A stretch of DNA of 64,000 nt from Sphingomonas yabuuchiae (GTDB lineage: Bacteria; Pseudomonadota; Alphaproteobacteria; Sphingomonadales; Sphingomonadaceae): the NCBI RefSeq assembly GCF_014199595.1, contig NZ_JACHNX010000001.1:1-64000 (forward strand), read 5' to 3'. Positions 1-7,205 of this stretch are shown piece by piece (within the stretch, counting starts at the first letter, position 1; each line of letters starts with the position of its first letter). Position numbers and translations under genes: made by a program. The notes beneath the pieces were generated by a model. The model made no database searches. It was not told the origin of the DNA and was given only the letters and a program-made list of their open reading frames with translations.

Positions 1-186
1 GATCCAGGCCAACCTCGTGTGACACTATCCCCAACGTCACCGCTGACACATCACCATCAATGTCGCTGACCAGTCACCGACGATGTCGCGCTACAGCAAC
101 GGCGGCCAGCCGCCGTCGTCTGCGCTGAGTACCCGCGGCGGGCCGGCGTACCGGGCCCGCCGCATCCCCTTTTCGAGGAGATCGTC

Positions 187-333
187 ATGACCAAGAAGAT
201 CGCTCTGGGTGCTACCCTGTTCGCCGTCCTGACCCTGTCGGCCTGCAACACCGTGAACGGCGCAGGCCGCGATTTGCGTTCGGCTGGTGCGGCCGTGTCC
301 GACGCCTCGGGCCAAGACAAGCCCAAGAAGTAA
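187..333 (+). CDS. Entericidin A/B-family small lipoprotein
   Basis: A 48-residue protein with a short basic N-terminus, a hydrophobic segment and a lipobox (L17-S-A-C20). After the Cys, the mature part NTVNGAGRDLRSAGAAVSD is the usual entericidin pattern of a small amphipathic helix, so it should be a membrane-anchored lipoprotein of the cell envelope. A good Shine-Dalgarno (GAGGAG, 175-180) sits 6 nt before the ATG. It is too short for default ORF length cutoffs and appears monocistronic. In E. coli the family forms a toxin/antidote lipoprotein pair; only one member is seen here, so a toxic role is not implied. Confidence 0.85.
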   Translation: MTKKIALGATLFAVLTLSACNTVNGAGRDLRSAGAAVSDASGQDKPKK

Positions 334-338
334 ATTCC

Positions 339-533
339 GACCATTCCTCCCTGCAAGGGGAGGGTGTGCGGGCTTTGTCGTGCCCCCGGCACGTCAAGAT
401 GGTGCCGGGGGCACCATCTCGCCCGCACACATCCGCAGCATGGTGGAGGGGTGTGCTGCTCTCGAGAGGGTGGCACCCCTCCGTCAGGCCCTCGGCCTGC
501 CACCTCCCCTACCGGTGGAGGATTTTTTTATGG
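339..533. repeat. Dispersed 'cctcccc' hairpin repeat carrying a nested 65-bp hairpin
   Basis: Copy of the dispersed repeat that begins attcctccc...gggag and ends gtcaggc...gccacctcccct...gg; other copies lie near 7.1, 16.2, 25.1 and 42.0 kb. The left arm is interrupted at 365-429 by a separate inverted repeat: outer arms TGTGCGGGC (365-373) and GCCCGCACA (421-429), inner arms GTGCCCCCGGCAC (380-392) and GTGCCGGGGGCAC (402-414). The right part forms the 3' end of the small minus-strand gene that follows. Confidence 0.75.
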
Positions 534-801
534 TTTCAGGCGGCGCATCCGCCTCGACCAGTTCGACGACCTCGAAGCGATACCCGACCCAGCCGCGCTG
601 CCGCACCGCTTCCGCCATGGCGGCATCGTTCGCCATCGCCGCCTTGCGCGACTTGGCATGGCCCCAGAAGACTTCTGTCCTGCCCCCGCCCAGATCGGCG
701 ACGATCCGCCAATAATGGGTGAAGGGCTGCGATGTCGGGCCGATCGTCTTCACATAGCCATCGGGCATCGTCGCGATCAGATAACGGTTCCTGCGTGCCA
801 T
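484..801 (-). CDS. Hypothetical protein, C-terminus supplied by a repeat
   Basis: Unrecognised 105-residue protein if translation starts at the ATG at 801 (protein begins MARRNRYLIATMPDGYVKT). Starts at 855 or 921 would add 18 or 40 residues, but the longest runs into the opposite-strand riboswitch region. The middle (YWRIVADLGGGRTEVFWGHA) looks like a genuine compact domain, and a run of Ala/Met residues suggests a helix. No signal peptide, membrane segment or known motif is visible. The last ~14 residues (KKSSTGRGGGRPRA) and the stop codon lie inside the dispersed repeat, so the original end of the gene has probably been replaced. Function unknown; that it is a real gene is likely but not certain. 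Confidence 0.5.
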   Translation of the reverse strand: MARRNRYLIATMPDGYVKTIGPTSQPFTHYWRIVADLGGGRTEVFWGHAKSRKAAMANDAAMAEAVRQRGWVGYRFEVVELVEADAPPETIKKSSTGRGGGRPRA

Positions 802-901
802 GCCGCCGCCATAGCGCAAGGACGCCGCGACCTCATCCCGCTTGACGCCCTCCATCGCCGCCGCGTAGCGATACGGGGCCGGAATGATCCGGCGATATGA
901 T

Positions 902-1100
902 CGCGCCGGTTCTCCCGACAAGGGAGATTAAAAGGGAACACGGTGAGGGGCGCAGGCCCCGAATCCGCGGCTGTCCCTGCAACTGTAAGCGGTGAGCGGC
1001 GATGCACGGATCGGCCATGGGCGCGATCCAGCCACTGGGGCAACCTGGGAAGGCGCATCCGTCCGTGATGACCCGTGAGCCAGGAGACCTGCCGGCGTCA
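902..1100 (+). promoter_or_regulatory. Cobalamin (B12) riboswitch
   Basis: The sequence carries the conserved blocks of the AdoCbl riboswitch in order: AAAAGGGAACACGGTGAGG (930-948), a core around CTGTCCCTGCAACTGTAAGC (971-990), GCCACTG (1031-1037) and the B12 box AGCCAGGAGACCTGCC (1078-1093). It lies about 190 nt upstream of a TonB-dependent receptor on the same strand, the classical position for control of cobalamin or cobalt uptake genes. By family knowledge, expression of the downstream genes should fall when adenosylcobalamin (or a related cobalamin) is plentiful. Exact ends are approximate; no separate terminator was identified, so translational control is plausible. Confidence 0.93.
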
Positions 1101-1291
1101 GGTCGCTCATGCCCGGTCCAGGGGATGGTCGAGGCTAGGTCTGTTCCGACGAGCGACGCCATAAGTGGCGGAGGCGCATGGGTGGCCCTGTGGAATGCGG
1201 AAAACGGCGTGCCGCACGCAGGGCATCTGGCTGCCCGAAATCGGGCGGCAAGGCCTCGGCTTGTTCGCGACAAGACGCTATGGGCTTTGAA

Positions 1292-3454
1292 ATGATATAT
1301 CGTAACAGATTCGGACAGGTCCCTATGGTCCTGTGGGGTGGCGCGGCGCTTCTGCTGGGGGCGACGCAGGCAGGGGCGCAAAAGGCCGAGGAGCAGGGGG
1401 GCGACGCCACCGTGCTGGTGATCGGCACGCGGGAAAAACAGGCGCTCGACACACCCAATGCCACCGGCAGTCGGCTGGGCCTGACACCGCTGGAGACGCC
1501 CGCCAGCATCGCATCGCTCGACGGCGGGACGATCCGAGCCCGAGGCGATGTGTCGATCGTCGAGGCGGAGACGCGCGCGCCCGGCCTGTCGAGCGTCGCC
1601 AATCCCGGAAATGGCGGCACCGCGCTGGCCGCGCGCGGCTTTTCGGGGCAGGGATCGGTGCTGCAACTGGTCGACGGCGTGCGGCTGTTCCCGGCGGCGG
1701 GGACGATCACCTTCCCGACCGATCCCTGGATGGTGGAGCGGATCGACGTGCTGGGCGGCCCTGCCTCGGTCCTTTACGGACAGGGCGCACTGGGCGGCGC
1801 GGTCAATGTCGTGATGCGCGCGCCCAGTGCGCAGACCCATGGCCAGGCCGAAATCGGCTATGGCGGGCAGGACAGTTTCCGCGCCGCCGCCGGGCTGGGC
1901 GGGCCGCTGACCCCGACGCTCGGCTACCGCGTGGATGCCAGCTATCGCCGGTCGGACGGCTATGTCGATCGGGGGCATTCGGACAGTGTCGCGCTGTCGG
2001 GGACGCTGCGCTGGACGCCGTCCGCGACACTGGCGGTGACGGTGCGCGGCGATCATGGCGGCCAGCGACCCATGACCTATTTCGGCACCCCGCTGATCGA
2101 CGGGCGGCTCGACCTTCGGGTGCGGGACCGCAACTATAATGTCGGCGACGGGCGGATGCGGTTCCGCGACGACCGCGCCTCGATCCGGGTCGACTGGACG
2201 CCGAGCAATGCGGTCAGTCTGTCCAACATCGCTTATGTCCTGACCAGCGACCGTTTCTGGCGCAACCTGGAGAATTATTGCTGGGTCGGTGCGAGCGGCG
2301 CGTGCGCGGACGGATCGACGGGCATTCCAGCCACGATCCGCCGAAGCAGCAATTACGGCATCCGCCACGACCTGACCCAATGGGGCGATCAGGCCAGCGT
2401 GACGTGGCGCACGGGACTCGCGCCGGGCATCGCCAACGCGCTGGTCGTCGGGGTGGACGCCAATCTGGTCCGCTTCACCCATGAGAACGACTTCGGCTCG
2501 GTCGAGCAGGTCGATGCGGTCGATCCTTTCGCCTTCGATCCCGGCCGTTTCCTCGATACGCAGGGAATCGCCCCACGCTACCGCACCCGCACCACCGCGC
2601 TGGCGGTGTTTGCCGAGGATCGGGTGACGCTCGGCCCGAAATGGTCGGTGGTCGGCGGCGTCCGTTACGAGGTGGACAATGTCCGTCGCTGGACCGTCGC
2701 CACGCCGGATCGCTTCGTGCTGGAAAAGACGTTCCGCAACGCGACGTGGCGCGCGGGGCTGGTCTATCAACCGGTGCCGACCCTGTCGCTCTATGCGCAA
2801 TATGCCACGGGCGTCGATCCGTTGGGCACCCTGACCACCGTATCGACCGGGCAGGTGCAGTATAGCAACGCGCGCGGGAACCAGGTCGAGGCGGGGGCCA
2901 AGTGGCTGTTCGCGAACGGCCATGGCACCGCCACGCTGGCGGCCTATCGCATCGTCAAGACCGACCTGCTCGCCCAGCGCACGCTGGCGAGCCCCGTCGA
3001 GCAGGTCGGGCAGCGATCGTCGCAGGGCGTCGAGGCGGCGGTGACGCTCGATCTGCCGCAGGGCTTCGGGATCGACGCAAACGGCACGCTACTGGATGCG
3101 CGGTTCGACGATTTCCGCTCCGGCGGCGTGGATTATAGCGGCCGCACCCCGCCGAACGTGCCCGAGGCGCTGGCCAATCTCTGGCTGCGCTGGGATGCTT
3201 CGGCGAAGCTGCAGGCGCGCGCCGGGCTGCGTTATGTCGGGCGTCGCTTTTCCGACAATGGCGAGGCGTTCCGCATCCCCGGCTATGCGACGGTGGACAC
3301 GACCTTGTCCTATGCGCTGACGCCGCATCTGGCGGTCGATGTCCGTGTCTATAACCTGTTCGACAAACCCTATGCGGTGACGGCCTATGGCGACCAGCAA
3401 TGGATATTGGGTCGCCCGCGCGCGCTGGACATCGGCATCCGTGCCGGGTTCTGA
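1292..3454 (+). CDS. TonB-dependent outer-membrane receptor, riboswitch-controlled
   Basis: About 720 residues, the normal size of a TonB-dependent receptor. A signal peptide ends near residue 30 (LLLGATQAGAQ), followed by a TonB-box-like segment (ATVLVIGTR), a plug domain (LVDGVRLFP, ERIDVLGGPASVLYGQGAL) and a long beta-barrel ending in aromatic Phe (GIRAGF). The start chosen is the ATG at 1292; an in-frame ATG at 1280 is equally possible, and neither has a strong ribosome site. The cobalamin riboswitch upstream points to a corrinoid as cargo, making it a functional BtuB candidate. Sequence alone does not separate this from a siderophore receptor, and the PepSY protein downstream, overlapping by 14 nt, is more often found with iron receptors. 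Confidence 0.9.
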   Translation: MIYRNRFGQVPMVLWGGAALLLGATQAGAQKAEEQGGDATVLVIGTREKQALDTPNATGSRLGLTPLETPASIASLDGGTIRARGDVSIVEAETRAPGLSSVANPGNGGTALAARGFSGQGSVLQLVDGVRLFPAAGTITFPTDPWMVERIDVLGGPASVLYGQGALGGAVNVVMRAPSAQTHGQAEIGYGGQDSFRAAAGLGGPLTPTLGYRVDASYRRSDGYVDRGHSDSVALSGTLRWTPSATLAVTVRGDHGGQRPMTYFGTPLIDGRLDLRVRDRNYNVGDGRMRFRDDRASIRVDWTPSNAVSLSNIAYVLTSDRFWRNLENYCWVGASGACADGSTGIPATIRRSSNYGIRHDLTQWGDQASVTWRTGLAPGIANALVVGVDANLVRFTHENDFGSVEQVDAVDPFAFDPGRFLDTQGIAPRYRTRTTALAVFAEDRVTLGPKWSVVGGVRYEVDNVRRWTVATPDRFVLEKTFRNATWRAGLVYQPVPTLSLYAQYATGVDPLGTLTTVSTGQVQYSNARGNQVEAGAKWLFANGHGTATLAAYRIVKTDLLAQRTLASPVEQVGQRSSQGVEAAVTLDLPQGFGIDANGTLLDARFDDFRSGGVDYSGRTPPNVPEALANLWLRWDASAKLQARAGLRYVGRRFSDNGEAFRIPGYATVDTTLSYALTPHLAVDVRVYNLFDKPYAVTAYGDQQWILGRPRALDIGIRAGF

Positions 3455-4865
3455 CCGGTCCTGGGGGAAGGCGGGCTTGCGGCTCGCCTTCCTCACCCAT
3501 CGCTGGGTCGGGATCGTCACCTGCCTGTTCTTCGCGATGTGGTTCGCCAGCGGGCTGGTGATGCTTTACGTGCCCTATCCGTCGCTCAAACCGGCGGAGA
3601 GTTGGAAGGGCGCGCAACCGATCGACTGGGCGCGGGTCGGCCGAGCACCCGTGGCGCCCGACGCCCGGCGGATCACGCTGGAGATGCGCGACGCCGCACC
3701 GGTCTGGCGGATCGAGAGCCGTGATGGCGACACCCGCATCCTGTCGGCGGGCGGCGGAGCGGTCGCTCCCGTCGATGCCGCACTCGCCGCACGCGTCGCC
3801 ACCCGGTTTGCGGGCTCGGTTCGCCATGTCAAGCGGATCGTGGACGACCAATGGACGGTGGCAAACGGCTTCGACCGGCATCGCCCCTTGTGGAAGGTCG
3901 CGCTGGCCGATGCGGCGGGGACCGAACTCTATATCTCCAGCCTGATCGGCCAGCCGGTGCAGCGGACGACGCAGGGCCAGCGGTTCTGGAACTGGCTGGG
4001 CTCGGTGCCGCACTGGATCTACCCGACCGTGTTGCGTCGCGACCGGGAGACTTGGCGGCAGGCGGTGATGTGGGTGGCGGGTCCGTGCATCGCGGTCGCA
4101 CTGACCGGCCTGTGGATCGGCATATTGCGACTGCGGGTGGGGCGGCGGCGCTATCGGGGCGGGCGGATGACGCCCTATCGCGGCTGGATGCTCTGGCACC
4201 ATGTCAGCGGGCTGGCGGGGGCTGCGATGCTGACGACCTGGATCGTCAGCGGCTGGCTGTCGGTCGATCCGGGGCACGCCTTTGCCGGGGGCGAGGCGCC
4301 TGCGGCGGCGATGCGGGCCTATGCCGGACGGGCGGGGCAGCCGCACGACCTCGATCGGCTGGCCCGGATCGCACCGGATGCGCGCACCGTCGAGTGGAGC
4401 GGGGACGCGGGGTTTGCGCGGATCGCGATCGATCGCGCCGCGCCGCATCCGCACTGGCTGGAGCAGGCGACGCTGGCCCCCGCCCAGGCTGCCGATCCGT
4501 TGCGCGCGGCGATGCTGGTGCCCGGCGGACGGCGGGTGGCGCGCGAGTGGCTGGCGCGACCCGACTTCTATTGGACCGACGCAACACGGCTGCCGCTCTG
4601 GCGGTTGCGGTTCGACGATGCGGCGGCGACCTGGCTCTATATCGATCCCGTCAGCGGCGCGCTCGTCGAGCGGCAGGACGGCACGCGGCGCGCCTATCGC
4701 TGGGTCTATACGCTGCTCCACACCTGGGATTGGCCTTGGTTGACCGCGCATTGCTGGGTCTGGACCGGCTGGATGTGGCTCTGGTCGCTGGCTGGCCTGA
4801 TCCTGTCGATCAGCGGTGTCGTGCTTGGGCAGCGGCGCCTGCGTCGCCCCGCGCGCGGAAAATGA
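3441..4865 (+). CDS. PepSY-associated membrane protein, possible reductase
   Basis: About 474 residues from a GTG start that overlaps the receptor stop by 14 nt, indicating translational coupling. There are four hydrophobic segments: one near the N-terminus (WVGIVTCLFFAMWFASG), two central ones (MWVAGPCIAVALTGLWIG; HHVSGLAGAAMLTTWIVSG) and one at the C-terminus (WLWSLAGLILSISGVVLG). Soluble PepSY-type domains lie between them. Conserved His residues at the membrane edges (LTHRW, LWHHVSG, LLHTWDW) resemble the haem-ligating pattern of PepSY_TM proteins that act as inner-membrane ferric-siderophore reductases. In this riboswitch operon the substrate could instead be a corrinoid; that is inference. 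No cytoplasmic flavin or NAD domain is attached. Confidence 0.8.
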   Translation: MPGSDRSWGKAGLRLAFLTHRWVGIVTCLFFAMWFASGLVMLYVPYPSLKPAESWKGAQPIDWARVGRAPVAPDARRITLEMRDAAPVWRIESRDGDTRILSAGGGAVAPVDAALAARVATRFAGSVRHVKRIVDDQWTVANGFDRHRPLWKVALADAAGTELYISSLIGQPVQRTTQGQRFWNWLGSVPHWIYPTVLRRDRETWRQAVMWVAGPCIAVALTGLWIGILRLRVGRRRYRGGRMTPYRGWMLWHHVSGLAGAAMLTTWIVSGWLSVDPGHAFAGGEAPAAAMRAYAGRAGQPHDLDRLARIAPDARTVEWSGDAGFARIAIDRAAPHPHWLEQATLAPAQAADPLRAAMLVPGGRRVAREWLARPDFYWTDATRLPLWRLRFDDAAATWLYIDPVSGALVERQDGTRRAYRWVYTLLHTWDWPWLTAHCWVWTGWMWLWSLAGLILSISGVVLGQRRLRRPARGK

Positions 4866-4951
4866 TGAAAGCGCCGCCCTGCGCGTGGGAAAGGGTGAAA
4901 AGCGCGCCATCGGGGTTGGCGTCGTGCGTCCCGCCCGCTTAAGTGGGCGGC

Positions 4952-5623
4952 ATGTGGCAACTCTACCAATTCCCGCTCTGTCCCTTTTCCCGCAAGGTCC
5001 GGCTGTTGCTGGGCGAGAAGGGCGTCGGATACGAGTTGGTGCGCGAGTCGCCATGGCAGCGGCGCGACGAGTTTCTCGACATGAACCCCGCCGGGCAGAC
5101 CCCGGTGATGGTCGACGAGGAGCGCGGCGTGCTGCTGGTCGACTCGATGGCGATCAGCGAGTTTTTCGAGGAGACGGTCGAGAAGTCGGCGATGATTAAC
5201 GGCACCGCCGTCGGTCGCGCCGAAATCCGGCGGCTGGTGACGTGGTTCGACACGCATTTCTATCAGGACGTGACCGGGCCCTTGCTCCACGAACGCATGG
5301 TCAAGCGCGTCGCACGCACCGGCAGCCCCGATGCCAAGGGCCTGCGCGAGGCGATGAAGGCGGCGGTCGGGCATCTCGACTATACCGATTATCTGCTCGA
5401 CCATCGCAACTGGTTGGGCGGGGCGACGATGAGTCTCGCCGATCTGGCGGCGGCGGCGCAGATTTCGGTCGCCGATTATCTGGGCGGCATCGACTGGAAG
5501 GGGCATGAGCAGACCGCACGCTGGTATCGCGGGCTGAAGAGCCGCCCCTCCTTCCGCCCGCTGCTGTCGGAACGGATGGAGATGGTCACCCCGCCGTCGC
5601 ATTACGACAATGTCGACTTCTGA
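4952..5623 (+). CDS. Glutathione S-transferase family protein
   Basis: About 223 residues, a typical GST length. The N-terminal thioredoxin-like domain begins [20 protein letters not shown], with a CPFS motif where omega/beta-type GSTs carry a catalytic Cys; AGQTPVMVD contains the cis-Pro and DSMAISEF the glutathione gamma-Glu contact. The rest is an all-helical GST domain ([19 protein letters not shown]). The ATG at 4952 is preferred over the GTG nine bases upstream. The csaA gene begins before this one ends (14-nt overlap), so the two are probably co-transcribed. The physiological substrate cannot be inferred. Confidence 0.88.
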   Translation: MWQLYQFPLCPFSRKVRLLLGEKGVGYELVRESPWQRRDEFLDMNPAGQTPVMVDEERGVLLVDSMAISEFFEETVEKSAMINGTAVGRAEIRRLVTWFDTHFYQDVTGPLLHERMVKRVARTGSPDAKGLREAMKAAVGHLDYTDYLLDHRNWLGGATMSLADLAAAAQISVADYLGGIDWKGHEQTARWYRGLKSRPSFRPLLSERMEMVTPPSHYDNVDF

Positions 5624-5981
5624 CGCCCCCGTCCCCAAGCCCTCCGAGCGCATCGGGATCGAGGATTTCCTGGCGGTCGACATCCGTGTCGGCACCGTCA
5701 TCGCCGCCGAACCTTTCCCCGAAGCGCGCAAGCCCGCCATCAAGCTGACCATCGATTTCGGCGATGTGATCGGCGTGAAGCGCTCCTCGGCGCAGATCAC
5801 GCGGCATTATACGCCGGAGACCCTGGTCGGGCGGCAGGTGGCGGCGGTGGTCAATTTTCCGCCGCGCCAGATCGGGCCGATGATGTCCGAGGTGCTGACG
5901 CTGGGCTTTCCCGATGCGGAGGGGCAGGTGGTGCTGATCGCGCCGGATTTGCCTGTACCCAATGGGGGGCGGTTGTTCTGA
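5610..5981 (+). CDS. csaA: CsaA-type tRNA-binding domain protein
   Basis: 123 residues covering a complete OB-fold tRNA-binding domain, as in CsaA and the C-terminus of methionyl-tRNA synthetase. Visible signatures are [20 protein letters not shown] and, near the C-terminus, [20 protein letters not shown] followed by [17 protein letters not shown]. CsaA homologues are dimeric and bind structured RNA; in Bacillus the protein was linked to secretion as a chaperone, a role not established in Proteobacteria. It overlaps the upstream GST gene by 14 nt. A palindromic repeat just after the stop may act as its terminator. Confidence 0.92.
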   Translation: MSTSDAPVPKPSERIGIEDFLAVDIRVGTVIAAEPFPEARKPAIKLTIDFGDVIGVKRSSAQITRHYTPETLVGRQVAAVVNFPPRQIGPMMSEVLTLGFPDAEGQVVLIAPDLPVPNGGRLF

Positions 5982-5997
5982 GGGTTTCCCTTGGCCT

Positions 5998-6028
5998 TCG
6001 ACTTCGCTCAGGCTGAGCGAAGTCGAAA
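5998..6028. repeat. Palindromic sphingomonad repeat (perfect hairpin copy)
   Basis: TTCGACTTCGCTCA and TGAGCGAAGTCGAA form 14-bp perfect arms around a GGC loop. This is the fully palindromic form of a short repeat seen as half or imperfect copies near 11.7, 42.06, 42.13, 58.02, 58.37, 63.76 and 63.87 kb, always between genes. Here it directly follows csaA. Confidence 0.85.
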
Positions 6029-6147
6029 CCCACGCCCTGTACTAACCCAAATTGTTAGCCTTAACATTACCCCTTGCGCCCTACGCCGCGAAGCGTACCA
6101 TCCCCGTCCGACCGTAGGGACATAACCCACGGAGGACAGGAGGGGAT

Positions 6148-7080
6148 ATGAAGTCCAAACGCTGGGCCGGCCATGCGCTGGCCGCTTTGCTAACGCTCTC
6201 GGTGGCGGCACCCGCCATGGCGCAGGCCGACAAGATGGCCCCGATCGCCATACCTGCACAGCCGACCGCCATTCCGCTGAACACTGGGCCGTTGCCGGGT
6301 GCGAAGAACAAGGAAAGCTGGCACAGCCAGTATAACAGCGTGTTCGCCCGCAACGTGACCGAGGCGACGCTCACCCCCTTCCTGCCCGATCCCGCCAAAG
6401 CGACCGGTGCTGCCGTCATCGTCGCGCCCGGCGGCGGTTTCCGTACCCTGTCGATGCAGAATGAAGGCTGGGACGTGGCCAAGGCGCTGGCCGATCGCGG
6501 CATTGCCGCCTTCGTCCTGAAATACCGGCTGAACCAGACGCCCGCCGATATGGGCGAGTTCGAAAAGTCGATGGCCGCAATGTTCTCCAGCGTGGCGCGC
6601 CCCGCCGCGCGGCCGAACCCGGAGGAGGCGTTGAAGGGCCTGGCGCCCCAGATCGCCGATTCCCGCGCCGCCTTCGCGCTGGTCCGCCAGCGGGCGGGCG
6701 AGTGGAAGGTCGATCCGACCCGCATCGGCATGGTCGGCTTTTCGGCGGGTGCGATGCTGACCGTCGCGACCGTCCTCGACGGACAGGCCAAGCCCGCCTT
6801 TATCGGCGACATCTATGGCCCGCTCCAGCCGATGACGGTGCCCGCCGACGCGCCGCCGATGTTCGCCGCGATCGCCGCCGACGATCCGCTGTTCGCGGGC
6901 AAAGGTTTCGGTCTGATCGACCAGTGGATGGCCGCGAAGAAGCCGGTCGAGTTCCATCTCTACGGCCAGGGCGGCCACGGCTTCGGCATGTATCCGAAGA
7001 AGACGACCAGCACCGGCTGGTTCGACGCCTTTTATCGCTGGATCGTGATGGAAGGGTTTTTGAAGGCCAAGGTCCAGTAA
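6148..7080 (+). CDS. Secreted alpha/beta-hydrolase (acetyl-esterase-like)
   Basis: 310 residues with a clear signal peptide (cleavage after AAPAMAQ, residue 26), so periplasmic or secreted. Alpha/beta-hydrolase features are an oxyanion-hole loop VIVAPGGGF, the nucleophile elbow GFSAG with Ser199, a likely acid Asp near AADDPLF (about 245-246) and the catalytic His277 in GGHGFG. This pattern matches the esterase/lipase branch that includes acetyl-xylan and other carbohydrate esterases. The start is supported by an upstream purine-rich site (GGAGGACAGGAGG, ending 4 nt before the ATG). It is a single-gene unit; a dispersed repeat follows the stop immediately. Confidence 0.86.
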   Translation: MKSKRWAGHALAALLTLSVAAPAMAQADKMAPIAIPAQPTAIPLNTGPLPGAKNKESWHSQYNSVFARNVTEATLTPFLPDPAKATGAAVIVAPGGGFRTLSMQNEGWDVAKALADRGIAAFVLKYRLNQTPADMGEFEKSMAAMFSSVARPAARPNPEEALKGLAPQIADSRAAFALVRQRAGEWKVDPTRIGMVGFSAGAMLTVATVLDGQAKPAFIGDIYGPLQPMTVPADAPPMFAAIAADDPLFAGKGFGLIDQWMAAKKPVEFHLYGQGGHGFGMYPKKTTSTGWFDAFYRWIVMEGFLKAKVQ

Positions 7081-7081
7081 C

Positions 7082-7201
7082 ATTCCTCCCCTGTAAGGGG
7101 AGGGGGACCATCCGAAGGATGGTGGAGGGGTGTCGCCCTATCGAGAACGGGACACCCCTCCGTCAGGCTGCGCCTGCCACCTCCCCTGCAAGGGGAGGAA
7201 T
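7082..7201. repeat. Dispersed 'cctcccc' repeat, standard copy
   Basis: Approximately 120 bp bounded by ATTCCTCCCC and GGGGAGGAAT. The internal order is: left hairpin (cctcccctgtaaggggagg), ggaccatccg..ggatggtgg hairpin, aggggtgt...acacccct hairpin, then gtcaggc..gcctgcc and a right terminal hairpin. It lies between two convergent genes (esterase + and pepN -) and is a good reference copy for the others. Confidence 0.85.
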
Positions 7202-7205
7202 TTCC

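Noticed and set aside
833..2923. Long minus-strand frame opposite the riboswitch and the first TonB receptor
   Set aside because: Antisense to a clear TonB receptor, no domain, and it runs through a well-supported riboswitch.
7082..7201. Small RNA gene in the 120-bp repeat
   Set aside because: The same sequence occurs between many unrelated genes and inside truB, which fits a dispersed repeat and not a specific RNA gene.
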